64,000 nt of DNA, taken from NCBI GenBank assembly GCA_038230735.1, contig JBBRMR010000019.1, positions 1 to 64,000 on the forward strand. The letters are read 5' to 3'. Below are positions 9,332-19,677 of this stretch, piece after piece; the first letter of the stretch is position 1, and each line of letters begins with the position of its first letter. The notes under the pieces were generated by a model. It had not been told where the DNA came from. It searched no databases and saw nothing but the letters and a program-made list of their open reading frames with translations. The DNA comes from Arcicella sp038230735. GTDB lineage: Bacteria; Bacteroidota; Bacteroidia; Cytophagales; Spirosomataceae. Made by a program: the position numbers and the translations under genes.

Positions 9332-10378
9332 ATGGCACACTACACCAACCACCTTCCCAGCCGAATCATCACCATTGATAACCAAGAATATCTTTGGTTT
9401 AGTGGCACTTCTTATTTGGGAATGGCTCATCATCAAGGGTTCAGAGAAAATTTTGCTCAGGCGGTTGCTTGTTATGGTACGTCTTGGGGGAGTTCTCGGA
9501 ATAACTCGGTTCGTTTAGAAATCTTTGAAGAAGCGGAGTTAGCATTAGCCCGATTTGCCAATATGTCCGCCGCCCTTACAGTCTCTTCGGGAATGTGGGC
9601 AGGGCAGTTAGTTACGCATTTCCTCCAACAACAAAATGCTACTTTTTATTACGCTCCCAAAACGCATCCTGCCCTTTGGCAAAGCAATTCTTTGCAATTA
9701 AGAGATTGGGAAAAGGGGTTAAGTTATGTTGATTGGGTGAAAATTATTGTCCAAAAAATTAAGGAATCGGATAACGAAAATATTGTTATTTGTTCCGATG
9801 CCGTGGGTTCTCCGTATGTAGAAGCCTTTGATTTTCAATGGATTGAGGATTTACCGAAGGATAGAAATATTACGGTGGTGCTGGATGCTTCGCATAGTTT
9901 GGGGATAATGAACGGAATACAGCCCCGTTCTACAAAAGTTATCATCACTGCCTCTCTAAACAAAGCCCTCGCTATGCCAGGCGGAGTGATTTTTTCGGAT
10001 GAAGAGACTATTTCCCAAATCCGACAAATGACCATGTTTGCGGGTGCATCGCCCATGATGCCTGCTTTGTTGGATGCTTTTGTGAATTCCGTGGATTTTT
10101 ATCAAGAACAACAGCAAAAATTATTGGAGAATATTCAGTATTTTAACAACTTAATTCCCAAAAATACCTTTCTAAGTTATACTGAAAATTATCCTGCTTA
10201 TTGTACTTATCAAGAGGGATTTTTTGAATACTTAAAAGAAAATGGTATTATGACCGCCTGTTTTCCTTATCCTACGGCAAATGATAAACCCGTTACTCGG
10301 CTGGTTGTCAGTGCTTTGCATACGAAGGAGGATTTGGAGAAGGTGGGGGAGTTTTGTACCACAGGCTTTAGCCTGTAA
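9332..10378 (+). CDS. PLP-dependent aminotransferase class I/II family protein
   Basis: Fold-type I PLP enzyme related to 8-amino-7-oxononanoate synthase and glycine C-acetyltransferase. In the 348 residues, the cofactor aspartate lies in VVLDASHS (D185) and the Schiff-base lysine in A-S-L-N-K-A-L-A-M-P-G-G (K211). It is short for the group and has lost part of the usual N-terminal segment. Tight coupling to the dipeptide epimerase suggests use of an amino acid or peptide-derived substrate. Oddly, the last residues T-T-G-F-S-L and the stop codon are encoded by the left arm of a dispersed palindrome. The substrate is unknown. Confidence 0.8.
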   Translation: MAHYTNHLPSRIITIDNQEYLWFSGTSYLGMAHHQGFRENFAQAVACYGTSWGSSRNNSVRLEIFEEAELALARFANMSAALTVSSGMWAGQLVTHFLQQQNATFYYAPKTHPALWQSNSLQLRDWEKGLSYVDWVKIIVQKIKESDNENIVICSDAVGSPYVEAFDFQWIEDLPKDRNITVVLDASHSLGIMNGIQPRSTKVIITASLNKALAMPGGVIFSDEETISQIRQMTMFAGASPMMPALLDAFVNSVDFYQEQQQKLLENIQYFNNLIPKNTFLSYTENYPAYCTYQEGFFEYLKENGIMTACFPYPTANDKPVTRLVVSALHTKEDLEKVGEFCTTGFSL

Positions 10379-10421
10379 ATAATAATAATAATCTTCATTA
10401 ACAGGCTAAAGCCTGTGGTAC
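10356..10421. repeat. REP-like 21-bp inverted repeat
   Basis: Arms 10356-10376 and 10401-10421 are perfect inverted copies (GTACCACAGGCTTTAGCCTG and its complement) around a 24-base AT-rich centre. Each arm also contains its own small palindrome AGGCTTTAGCCT. The left arm overlaps the end of the PLP gene and the right arm reaches to within 6 bases of the next start codon. Confidence 0.85.
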
Positions 10422-10426
10422 TTTTT

Positions 10427-11674
10427 ATGAAAAAAATATACTTTATCCTCCTCTCCCTGATGATTTCAAATATCTCAGAAGCCCAAAAAATCAATACCGA
10501 TTTTTTGCCAAAATTGATGGCTACTAAGCCCGAACAATTCAAAAATTTGATGGATAATTCAGAGCATTATCGGCTTCAAATTCTTTATACTCAGATAGAT
10601 AGAGACAAAAAGAACCGACCGAAGTTTACCACTTATGGTTATCGGATAAATAATACTGAATATTTTTATCCCGCCAGCACGGTCAAATTTCCAGCGAGTG
10701 CTTTGGCTTTGGAGAAAATTAATAATTTGAATATCAAAGGATTAACCAAAGAAACCGTCATGCTCACGGGGGCGGAATACGAACGACACACGCCCGTAAT
10801 GAAGGATTCTACTGCTGAAAATGGTTTGCCGTCAGTGGCTCATTATATCAAAAAAATCTTGATGGTTTCGGATAATGATGCCTTCAATCGTTTGTACGAA
10901 TTTATGGGACAAGAAGGTTTTAATGATGCTTTGCGGAAGAAAGGTTATACCGATACTCGTATTTTTCACCGCTTGCAAGTGGGCATGAATAAGGAACAAA
11001 ACCGCAGAACGAATCCCGTAAAATTCATGAATGGCAATGAGGTAGTTTATCAGCAACCGATGATTACTTCTCAGAAAGATTACGATTCGCCCACGCCCAT
11101 TTTGATTGATAAAGGATACATGAAAGGTGATTCTGTTATCAATGAACCGTACAGTTTTACAAATAGAAACTTTTTCCCTTTGATAGACCAACAATCCATC
11201 TTGAAATCTATTCTTTTTCCAGAGTCCGTGGAGGCAAAAAAACGCTTTAATTTGACTACTGACGATTATAAGTTTATCTACAAATATATGTCGCAAATGC
11301 CCACGGAAAGTACTTATCCAAAATATAATCCCGTAGAATTTTATCCAACTTATTGCAAATTTATGCTGTACGGAAGTGGAAAAAATGACGTACCAAATCC
11401 CAATATCAGAATCTTCAACAAAGTTGGCGATGCCTACGGTTTTTTGTTAGACAATACCTATATTGTGGACTTTGAAAAGGGCGTAGAATTTATGGTAACT
11501 GCCGTTTTACTGTGTAATGAAGACGGAATTTTCAACGATGATAAATACGATTACGATACCATCGGCTTTCCCTTTATGAAAAATTTAGGACAGTTAATCT
11601 ATGAACATGAATTGACTCGCCCACGGAAATACAAGGCAGATTTGAGTCGGTTTAAGATGGGGTATGATAAGTAG
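10427..11674 (+). CDS. Secreted serine hydrolase, class A beta-lactamase-like
   Basis: With the ATG at 10427 the product has 415 residues and a signal peptide (about 1-20, ending S-E-A-Q). The S-x-x-K nucleophile motif is S84-T-V-K87 in Y-P-A-S-T-V-K-F-P-A-S, and S148-D-N follows in L-M-V-S-D-N-D-A-F, the arrangement of class A serine beta-lactamases and related enzymes. A clear K-T-G box was not found and the C-terminal half is longer than in true beta-lactamases. A periplasmic peptidase or esterase role is as likely as antibiotic hydrolysis. The open frame extends 4 codons upstream to a GTG inside the palindrome, which is not a credible start. Confidence 0.78.
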   Translation: MKKIYFILLSLMISNISEAQKINTDFLPKLMATKPEQFKNLMDNSEHYRLQILYTQIDRDKKNRPKFTTYGYRINNTEYFYPASTVKFPASALALEKINNLNIKGLTKETVMLTGAEYERHTPVMKDSTAENGLPSVAHYIKKILMVSDNDAFNRLYEFMGQEGFNDALRKKGYTDTRIFHRLQVGMNKEQNRRTNPVKFMNGNEVVYQQPMITSQKDYDSPTPILIDKGYMKGDSVINEPYSFTNRNFFPLIDQQSILKSILFPESVEAKKRFNLTTDDYKFIYKYMSQMPTESTYPKYNPVEFYPTYCKFMLYGSGKNDVPNPNIRIFNKVGDAYGFLLDNTYIVDFEKGVEFMVTAVLLCNEDGIFNDDKYDYDTIGFPFMKNLGQLIYEHELTRPRKYKADLSRFKMGYDK

Positions 11675-11738
11675 ATTTATTACCTTTGAAATCAGAGATT
11701 TACACAAATAATATTCTAAATTTTACCACAAAATTACC

Positions 11739-14700
11739 ATGAAAAAACAAGTAATACCTCTTATTATTTTCTTGTTAGCAGGGTTTTCAATTAATGCACA
11801 AAGCATCGCTACTGGACAAGTTGCTGGCACTGTTTGCAAAGGAACTACTATTGCTCTACCCTTTATTTCTTCAACTGATTTTGAGAGTAGTAATGTTTTC
11901 AAAGTTCAAATTAGCAGTCAATATTCAGACAATAAGTGGACAGATTTAGAAGCAAAAGGCACAAAATCACCACTGAATGTTTCTATTCCACCAGATTTTG
12001 ACCCAACAAATACCATTAGTCCAACCGTATATTATATTCGAGTTATTTCAAGTAAACCCGCTATAATTGGTCAAGAATCTTCAATTTTTGGGATTTATTC
12101 AAAATCCGAAATTTCATTAACTGATGCTTCAATTAAAAGTGTCAATCCTTTCCAAAGCACTAATTTAATATTCAGTGGTAAAGGTTCTTTCCCTGCAAAA
12201 ATAGTATTTACTGATAGTACGAGTCTGAATATTGACGCAGTAAGTTCGCTGGGAGGTTCTAAGGTTTATCCATCCAAAACAAACAATTATAAAGTTGCCT
12301 ATTCTGAAAATATATGCGGGATAGGTATTGGGAAAGGGGAAGTGGTTGTATCAGTTAATGAAATTGGGTTGAAAGTTTTAAGACCTAACAATTTAAGTAC
12401 CTGTTTAGATGGAATGCTTAAAATTCCAGTTTCCACTTATTTGGGAAAGAAATTTAATGCTGATAATGTGATGAAAATTGGGTTGAAAGATGTTCAAACT
12501 AATGCGGAATTTGAAATTGATGCAATCGAAAAAAATAACGTTATAGAAGCGAAAATACCCAATAATATTATTCCCAATAAAAATTACAGTATAAGAATAA
12601 TAAGTAGTAGCCCCAAAGCAACTTCCGATTGGACATCTTACTATGAAAGCGTTTCAATTGGAGATAAAACCTCCGCCGAGATTATTTCGACAAGTACAGC
12701 AATTGATTGGGGGAACAGTATTACCTTAAAATTTAAAGTAAGCGGTGTTAGCCCTTGGTTTATTACACTGAATGACGGAACTTCACTTACCCTCAACAAT
12801 GCAAACAAAGACGATGCGTTTACAGTAAAACCAGAAGAGACTCGAAAATATGCCATTGCTTCTGTTACGAGTGGATGTGGTGTGGGAGTTGCTCAAAAAA
12901 GCGTCATGGATGTAACGGTGAATTCAGGGGTTGTCCTTGATTCGATTCAACAAAAAGAAGTTTGTGTTGGTGATATTTTAACCCTAAAATACGCTATTAA
13001 AGGTGATTTGAACAGTGATTATTTTTCTGTAATCTTGAAAAGCGGATATTATGGAAGCCCAATTTTTGTAAATGCAATTTTTGCTAATGGATTGTTGAAA
13101 ATCAATGTGCCTGTGGGAATGTTCAAAAACAGTACAGACCAAGAAATTAATTATTTTGTTGGGGTAAGCTATAAGAATATCAGAGATTATACATACAGTA
13201 AAAATACAGTTAGAATAAAACAAAATCCCAATGCAACCTTTACTAATGTAAATCCTATTAATATGAATGAAAGAGGGGAAAGAAATTTACCCATAGCGAT
13301 TTCTGCGAGTGGTATTTATAAAATTACTTTTGATGATTCAACCAGTTTTACCAGTAATTCTATTAATGAAGTTATTAATAATTCTCCTTGGAATATTCCT
13401 GTTCGTGTCGTTAAAACAAAAACTTTCACGCTTAAATCTATTAGCAATTCATGTGCAACCACTTTGATTAAAGATGGGAAAAGTATTACCGTAAATGTTA
13501 AAAATTCGCTTTCGAATGATATAATAATTAGCGATTATAAAAATCGTTTTTGCGAAGGTGATACAATGAAAGTATATTTTAAAACCATTGGTACTTACAA
13601 TCCAGAAAATGAATTTCGAGTAGAACTGACTAATCCTTCTATAATTCTGGAGAAAGGTAAATCATCACCCATCGCTATCGTTTACCCCAAGAATTTAATA
13701 AACTCTGGTTCATACATAAAAGTATCATCTACTAATCCGACATCGTCGAGTGAACTTAGTAATATTCAAATAAATACAAAACCTTTTGCTGAACTTTATA
13801 CCAGTATCAAAGAAGTTATCAAGGGTGAAGTATTCCCATACAGTATTTTCCTTCGTGCAGGCGTAAATAATAATACCTATACTTTCTCTGATGGAACGGT
13901 AAAACTGGACGGTAATTTATCTAATAACTACATAAGTCTCAATCAAGATACCCCTTTCTATTTAAAATCCGTTTCCAATGAATGTGGCGTGGGTACGGTT
14001 CCTTCTTATAGTGCAAAAATCAATGTTATCCCCTATAAAATTACCCGAGAAAAACCTAATACCTTGGGTTTTGAGAATAGTTATTGTGTTGGTTCAAGTT
14101 TTGATTACGCATACTCAATTGCAGGAAAATTAGACCCAAACATAAAGTTTAATCTACAAATTGCGTCAATAAAAGATAGCGTTTTTACAGATTTGGTCAG
14201 TAACACTACTAACAATCCAATCACGGCAAAAATACCCTCAAATTTGCTTGATGGAAATTATTTTATTCGCTTGATAGGCAGTATAAACCCCTCATATTCT
14301 TCCATTTTTGAAGTAGTCACGGTGGCAAGCCCTGTGTCAGCAACTATGACTGCAACCGATGGAACAAGTGCTGCACTGGTTGATGCGGGAAGTTTCTATT
14401 TTCTGAAATACAATATTAAAGGAACAGCACCCGCTAATCTGACGGTTTCAAATGAAAATAATGACTTTTATTCTTTTGACCGTTTTTACTTCACCAACTC
14501 TTTTTCACATAATGTTAATCCTACAAAATCAGAGACATTTAGTATTAAGAAATTAGAAAATGTGTGTGGTTATGGAACGGCAAATGGGTCTGTGAAATTT
14601 ACGATAAAACCATCTTTTTCACTGAAAGACTTACCTATTTTTTCCACCTGTTTAGGCGAAAATCTTGAAATTGATGCTAATTCATTTGGAGAATTTGAAA

Positions 14701-16016
14701 ACGATAATATTTTCAAAATATCATTGATTGACGCTAAAAAAAATAGGTTTGATGTTAGCGAAACTAAAAACCTACAAGGAAAATTAAAAGTTGAAATTCC
14801 CACTAATATTCCTCTTGGTTATTACCAATTAGAGGTTAGTTCTTCTAAACCTACTTTTACTAAAATGAGCAATAATTCCTTTTTCGTTAATGCAATTCCC
14901 GATATTACCTTGTCGGGAAATACAACAATTAATTCAGGACAGTCAACAAATATTAATCTCGTTAATCAAACTTTAAAAAATATTCCAGATTATAATTATT
15001 TTTCTAACGATAGTAATACGCCAACCTTGATATTATCCGATGGCAAAGGTTTAAAGTTGGCTAATTACAAACTCTCCACTATTGTAAACCCTTCATCTAC
15101 AACTACTTATACGATAAGGTCGGTAGAAAACATTTGTGGAATTGGTAAAGCAAGTGGTAGTGCTATTATCACAGTTAATCCAAAATCGGATAAATCAATT
15201 ACAACTCTGTTTGTTCCTAACAATAAGTCTTTTATTTGCTCTGGAACGAGTTATTCACTGGATTTTGAAACAAAAGGGGTGTTTTCTTCTACCAATAAAT
15301 TTACGGCTCAGATTTCTGATAAGAGTGGTGAGAATTTTAAAGACATCGTTTCGGAGGGAGATAAAAGCCCTTTAAAAGTTACGATTCCAGATAATTTAGA
15401 GATTGGAGAAAACTATCGAATCAGAGTAGTTTCTTCTGATAAAGATGCCACAAGTGGGGCAAATACCTTTCCGTTAAGCATTTTCAAATCGGTCGTAGCC
15501 ACCTTAGATTCAACTAATTACTATTTCACAGAAGGTAAAATTATAAACGTCAAAATTAATCTAACGGGAGGCACTCCGCCATGGGTAATTAAATTTGGAA
15601 CGGATGAATTATATGCAAGAACATACTCCAACATAACAACATCTCCCTATGTTTTCAGGATTACTCCCGTTAATCCAGTTACTTACAAAATTTTTGAAGT
15701 ATATGATGCTTTTTGTGTAGGCAAAGTCTCAGGCACGGCAATCGTAAAACTTGAACTCATCACCGCCAACGAAGAACTGTCAGATTTTGAGGTAAAGTTA
15801 TTCCCAAATCCAACATCGGATAAAATAACCATTGAAAGTGATAATTATAAAAATGCCGTTTTAAAGATTTTTGACAACTTAGGAAGGCAGATTTTACAGC
15901 AAAATATCATTAAATCTGAGACCATTTTAGATATTTCAAATTTTAAAACTGGACAATATTTGTTGCAAATTGAAAGAGACAATAAAAGGAGTGTTTATAA
16001 AATTCAGAAACTATAA
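11739..16016 (+). CDS. Giant modular surface protein with type IX sorting domain
   Basis: 1425 residues with a signal peptide (about 1-20, S-I-N-A-Q). The body is a series of about seven modules of roughly 190 residues. Each opens with a C-x-G/D/E motif (V-C-K-G, T-C-L-D-G, V-C-V-G-D, F-C-E-G-D, Y-C-V-G-S, T-C-L-G-E, I-C-S-G-T), has a Y-x-I-R-V-I-S-S-like strand, and usually ends with C-G-x-G followed by a V-T-V-N/I-T-V-N strand. The last 80 residues are a classic Por secretion tail (F-P-N-P-T-S-D-K, later G-Q-Y-L-L-Q-I). It is therefore exported by the type IX system and held at or released from the surface. Adhesion is the likely role; no catalytic site is visible. A strong terminator follows. 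Confidence 0.85.
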   Translation: MKKQVIPLIIFLLAGFSINAQSIATGQVAGTVCKGTTIALPFISSTDFESSNVFKVQISSQYSDNKWTDLEAKGTKSPLNVSIPPDFDPTNTISPTVYYIRVISSKPAIIGQESSIFGIYSKSEISLTDASIKSVNPFQSTNLIFSGKGSFPAKIVFTDSTSLNIDAVSSLGGSKVYPSKTNNYKVAYSENICGIGIGKGEVVVSVNEIGLKVLRPNNLSTCLDGMLKIPVSTYLGKKFNADNVMKIGLKDVQTNAEFEIDAIEKNNVIEAKIPNNIIPNKNYSIRIISSSPKATSDWTSYYESVSIGDKTSAEIISTSTAIDWGNSITLKFKVSGVSPWFITLNDGTSLTLNNANKDDAFTVKPEETRKYAIASVTSGCGVGVAQKSVMDVTVNSGVVLDSIQQKEVCVGDILTLKYAIKGDLNSDYFSVILKSGYYGSPIFVNAIFANGLLKINVPVGMFKNSTDQEINYFVGVSYKNIRDYTYSKNTVRIKQNPNATFTNVNPINMNERGERNLPIAISASGIYKITFDDSTSFTSNSINEVINNSPWNIPVRVVKTKTFTLKSISNSCATTLIKDGKSITVNVKNSLSNDIIISDYKNRFCEGDTMKVYFKTIGTYNPENEFRVELTNPSIILEKGKSSPIAIVYPKNLINSGSYIKVSSTNPTSSSELSNIQINTKPFAELYTSIKEVIKGEVFPYSIFLRAGVNNNTYTFSDGTVKLDGNLSNNYISLNQDTPFYLKSVSNECGVGTVPSYSAKINVIPYKITREKPNTLGFENSYCVGSSFDYAYSIAGKLDPNIKFNLQIASIKDSVFTDLVSNTTNNPITAKIPSNLLDGNYFIRLIGSINPSYSSIFEVVTVASPVSATMTATDGTSAALVDAGSFYFLKYNIKGTAPANLTVSNENNDFYSFDRFYFTNSFSHNVNPTKSETFSIKKLENVCGYGTANGSVKFTIKPSFSLKDLPIFSTCLGENLEIDANSFGEFENDNIFKISLIDAKKNRFDVSETKNLQGKLKVEIPTNIPLGYYQLEVSSSKPTFTKMSNNSFFVNAIPDITLSGNTTINSGQSTNINLVNQTLKNIPDYNYFSNDSNTPTLILSDGKGLKLANYKLSTIVNPSSTTTYTIRSVENICGIGKASGSAIITVNPKSDKSITTLFVPNNKSFICSGTSYSLDFETKGVFSSTNKFTAQISDKSGENFKDIVSEGDKSPLKVTIPDNLEIGENYRIRVVSSDKDATSGANTFPLSIFKSVVATLDSTNYYFTEGKIINVKINLTGGTPPWVIKFGTDELYARTYSNITTSPYVFRITPVNPVTYKIFEVYDAFCVGKVSGTAIVKLELITANEELSDFEVKLFPNPTSDKITIESDNYKNAVLKIFDNLGRQILQQNIIKSETILDISNFKTGQYLLQIERDNKRSVYKIQKL

Positions 16017-16017
16017 T

Positions 16018-16065
16018 CATACAAAAAATGCCTATCCGAGCAATTGGATAGGCATTTTTTGTATG
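16018..16065 (+). terminator. 20-bp perfect hairpin terminator
   Basis: Arms 16018-16037 and 16046-16065 are perfectly complementary with an 8-base loop, and the right arm contains a T6 run. It lies directly behind the 1425-residue gene. Confidence 0.85.
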
Positions 16066-16186
16066 AAAACTACAAATTTCTTAGTTTATTTTTCCTCCGA
16101 AACTTAGTTGTTTTGGCAATTAAGTTTGGATAGTATGTTTGTTTGCGTTGGTTTATGAATCAATAAAGCACAGATGGAAAAGAACT

Positions 16187-19100
16187 CTATTTTTTTTTCA
16201 AACTTACCATATACTCCACCAAATTTACGGCTTCATCCTTGCTCATGCCATCCATCAAACCCGTTGGCATCATCGAATTAGCCATCACTTTCATGGATTT
16301 CACATTGGCAGTTTTTAAGTTTTGAACCGTTCCGCCTGGCATTTTCAAGACTAAATCAGTTTCTGTTTTTGAACTTATAATTCCCGAAAGCGTTGAGCCG
16401 TCTTTCATTTTCAAATCCCAACCTTCATAGCCAAAACCAATCCCTGCATCGGGATACATGATGGCTAAATACTGTCCTTCTTTGGGTAATTTATCGCCAA
16501 TTTCCGACAATTTAGGTCCAAAATCAATGCCTTCTCCGTTGATTTGATGACACACCGAACAGTTTGCCGTAAATACTTCCACGCCTTTTTTAGCATCGCC
16601 TTTCATGGCAATTAATTCTGTCATGGGTGGAAGTTTCGTGTTGGCATCTGTCGTGGAATTTCCTAAATAGGAAGCGGCTTCAACTCTTACGGATTTTCTC
16701 CATGCCTTGCTTACACCTTCAACGGCGGTGGGTAAGAAATTCTTATCAATTTTCCCTTCTTTCAAATATTTTAAAATAAGGTCTTCTCCGCCAGAACTTC
16801 CCCCTAAAAAACGAGTAGCTTCCTTGCGTAAATTTACAGATTTAGTTTTGTCAAACATCACGGATTGAATTAAATCCAAATGCGGCTTTCCCCCTGACCA
16901 ACGAATGGCACTCAATTCTTTAAGGGCTAATTCTTCTTTTTTAGGATTATTGATTACGGCTTTTATCATCATCAAACCTTCGGGAGAATTGACCAAAATA
17001 TTAGCTGTCTCACGAGCCATTTCACCCTTCTCAATCAATGCCACTAAGCGATTATTCTCTTCAGGTAATTGATATTTTTGTTGCATCAAGATAAAATCTT
17101 TACCTTCCAAAGTAGCCATCAATTTAACAAGTGATGCCTTCGCTTCGGGTGATTTTTTAACAAAATCTGCATCTAAGTGGCTCAAAGCCAATTTATTAAT
17201 CTGATTCTGTTCAGTAGTATTTCCTTTTAACATTGCCAAAAGCGTGGCTGATTTTGATTCACCTTTATTAAAATCAAAGGCTCTAAAATAACGTAAACGG
17301 TCTTTCAAATCGGTTTTAGCATCCGTTGCCAAACTTGCCAAAAACTTCACAGATTCATCCGTTCTGGCTCGCCATACAATGTCTCGGCTACCTTCGGTTT
17401 GGGTTGGGTCAGCTACTTTTTTGAGATAAGCCGCAAAACAAGCATCCCAATTCTCAGAAGCTCCAATGCCCAATGCCTCCAAATACCAACGGTCTTTACC
17501 ATCGTGTTGAGTTGCCAAAGTTGCCCACAATTCTGCGGCTTCGGGCGTTTTATTTCCGTGTAGAGCCACCGCACATTCACGACGAATTTGTGGATTTGGA
17601 TGATGCACAAGCGGTTTCAAGTAAGAAAGTACATCCAATTTCAACTGACGAGCCGCCCTAATTCCTGCAATTTTAATGTCAGGATTTCTGTCTGCCAAAG
17701 CTAATTCTGTATATTTTCTACCATCAATTATTTTACACAAAGCCCAAAAAGCCCTTGCTCTCATGCGTGAATCTCCTGAATTAAATAATCTAACTAATTC
17801 ATTTTCAGAGTCTTTTCCAAATTTCTGTAAGGCTTCCCATGCCAAATAACGAGTAGCTAAATTGGGGCTTTGCAAAGAAGTCACCGCCCCCGCAGGAGTC
17901 GATAAATCCATTGCTGGAATTTTGTAGGGAGTATTTTCGGGAGCAATTCTATAAATACGTCCACGCACTTGGTCGCCCGCTTGGTGTCCACCTACGCCTG
18001 GATCATACCAGTCGGCAACAATTAACGAACCATCGGGAGCAACGCACACATCGGCAGGGCGAAACCATTGGTCTTTTTCCTGTTTCATCACATTTACAAT
18101 CTCGGCAGAATAACCCGCTCCCGATTTTTGAACGGGATACGAACGCACCACATTATGCCCAGGTTCGCAATGAATCATTTGCCCCTGAAAAATTTTGGGC
18201 AACAAATTTCCCTCATAGACAATCATCCCCGTAGGCGAACCCGAACCCGTTTGCAAAAGATTTGGCATCGTACCTGGGTCGTTCAAATGCCAATGGCGTT
18301 TGGGGATTTCAGATTCAAGATTTGTTCTGTCCACATTCCAGGAAGCATGAGTCATCTCGTCTTTATAGCCAAAACTTCCGTATTCCATCACATAGTTGAT
18401 TCGCACACCTTTGTTGCCATCATCATCATTGTCCGACTGCCACATCGTTCCATAAGAATCTACTGCTACTTCGTAATTATTTCTAAAATCATTACCTAAA
18501 CATTCCACCTCCGAACCGTTCAGGTTACACCGAAAAACCATTCCCTCTTGATAATTTTTAGGAGAGATTTCTTTACCAAATTGGTCTTTAATGACGTTTC
18601 CTGCGGCATCTTTCAAGGTTCTACCTTCATTACCGAAGTTAAAATATAGCTTTCCATCGGGTCCAAATACAAAAGCGTGCATTCCGTGGTCGTGTTGTTC
18701 ACCTTCCATGCCTTGAAATAAAATTTCCTTTTTATCCGCCTTATCATCACCATCAGTATCGGTCAATTTCCAGACATAAGGACTTTGCGAAACGATGGCA
18801 ACATTGCCCAAAACGGCAATACCCAAGGGCGCATTCAGAGAAGCATCTTGATAGAAAACTTTGCTTTCGTCTGCCTTCCCATCGCCATCTTTATCTTCCA
18901 AAATCACGATGCGGTCACCTTCTTTTTTAGTAGGATTTCCAGTGATGGCAGGACGATAATTATAGGCTTCCAAGACCCAAACCCGCCCACGAGCATCCAC
19001 CTCAATATCGGTCGGGTTCATCAGCATAGGCTCCGTAGCGAAGGTTTTTACTTCCAAACCGTCAGCCATTTTGATGCCTACCAAAGCATTTTCGGGCAAA

Positions 19101-19252
19101 CGTTTTTGAGCTTCCGTCAGCACCGAATCCACATAATGATTAATAAAACGGCTGGTTGAGGTATTTTGGTAAGCCGAAGAAAATAAGGCTCCCCCAAGTA
19201 AGAGGGCGGGGATTCCGAAGCGGAGTTTTGGCGATAGTTTAGCAAACTTCAT
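16187..19252 (-). CDS. PVC-type heme-binding CxxCH dehydrogenase-like protein
   Basis: 1021 residues with an N-terminal signal/anchor (about 12-27). The first 400 residues form a sorbosone-dehydrogenase-like propeller (V-D-A-R-G-R-V-W-V-L-E, F-G-P-D-G-K-L-Y-F-N-F-G, V-A-P-D-G-S-L-I-V-A-D-W). About residues 450-850 hold HEAT-like helical repeats. The C-terminus is a class I cytochrome c domain with C-S-V-C-H (898-902) and a likely axial methionine in M-M-P-T-G (about 995-996). Such proteins oxidise sugars or alcohols in the periplasm and pass electrons to the respiratory chain. It is transcribed divergently from the 1439-residue gene. The architecture is clear; the substrate is unknown. Confidence 0.88.
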   Translation of the reverse strand: MKFAKLSPKLRFGIPALLLGGALFSSAYQNTSTSRFINHYVDSVLTEAQKRLPENALVGIKMADGLEVKTFATEPMLMNPTDIEVDARGRVWVLEAYNYRPAITGNPTKKEGDRIVILEDKDGDGKADESKVFYQDASLNAPLGIAVLGNVAIVSQSPYVWKLTDTDGDDKADKKEILFQGMEGEQHDHGMHAFVFGPDGKLYFNFGNEGRTLKDAAGNVIKDQFGKEISPKNYQEGMVFRCNLNGSEVECLGNDFRNNYEVAVDSYGTMWQSDNDDDGNKGVRINYVMEYGSFGYKDEMTHASWNVDRTNLESEIPKRHWHLNDPGTMPNLLQTGSGSPTGMIVYEGNLLPKIFQGQMIHCEPGHNVVRSYPVQKSGAGYSAEIVNVMKQEKDQWFRPADVCVAPDGSLIVADWYDPGVGGHQAGDQVRGRIYRIAPENTPYKIPAMDLSTPAGAVTSLQSPNLATRYLAWEALQKFGKDSENELVRLFNSGDSRMRARAFWALCKIIDGRKYTELALADRNPDIKIAGIRAARQLKLDVLSYLKPLVHHPNPQIRRECAVALHGNKTPEAAELWATLATQHDGKDRWYLEALGIGASENWDACFAAYLKKVADPTQTEGSRDIVWRARTDESVKFLASLATDAKTDLKDRLRYFRAFDFNKGESKSATLLAMLKGNTTEQNQINKLALSHLDADFVKKSPEAKASLVKLMATLEGKDFILMQQKYQLPEENNRLVALIEKGEMARETANILVNSPEGLMMIKAVINNPKKEELALKELSAIRWSGGKPHLDLIQSVMFDKTKSVNLRKEATRFLGGSSGGEDLILKYLKEGKIDKNFLPTAVEGVSKAWRKSVRVEAASYLGNSTTDANTKLPPMTELIAMKGDAKKGVEVFTANCSVCHQINGEGIDFGPKLSEIGDKLPKEGQYLAIMYPDAGIGFGYEGWDLKMKDGSTLSGIISSKTETDLVLKMPGGTVQNLKTANVKSMKVMANSMMPTGLMDGMSKDEAVNLVEYMVSLKKK

Positions 19253-19677
19253 TTTAGATATTTTTAGGTAATTTGAATTGATTAATTATTTGATTTACAA
19301 GGATTTATTCTGCAAATGAAAGTAATTGTCTAAGATAAAATACTCTTGAATCAATGACTATCTTTTAATATTTTGTTTCGGGAATATGTTTTCAAAAATA
19401 AAAAAAATCCCTGATAAAATTGTATTATTCTATCAGGAATTTTGTGATTAGAACGCTTTATTTTAGCTTCTTACTTACTCAATTATAAAACATAATGGGT
19501 TTTAATCGGGATTATTTTGGAAAATATATAGATAAGACTTTGATTTTAGGAACCGTAAAATCAATTTCAGAAATCTTATATCAATAAAATAATAACTTTG
19601 TCATTGTTAGGCACTTATAGTTTTTTTTATAAGCGTGTATTTAAGTCATTATTGTAATTTTTTATAAAACCATTAAT
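19253..19677. other. 425-base divergent intergenic region with relic hairpin
   Basis: No gene is supported here. The stretch separates two divergent genes and is very AT-rich. At 19403-19444 it holds a hairpin almost identical to the terminator at 24021-24067. The segment 19560-19677 leading to the 1439-residue gene is AT-rich and should contain its promoter, but no convincing TAnnTTTG box stood out. Confidence 0.6.
19403..19444. repeat. Terminator-like hairpin, copy 1 of a duplicated element
   Basis: The core TCCCTGATA pairs with TATCAGGAA (one mismatch) across a 13-base loop, with A- and T-rich flanks. About 41 bases match the element at 24021-24060 with only about five differences, in the same orientation. 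It does not directly follow any gene. Confidence 0.7.

Noticed and set aside
10427..11674. Calling the serine hydrolase a class A beta-lactamase resistance gene
   Set aside because: S-x-x-K and S-D-N are present, but no clear K-T-G box was found and the second half is too long; function left open.
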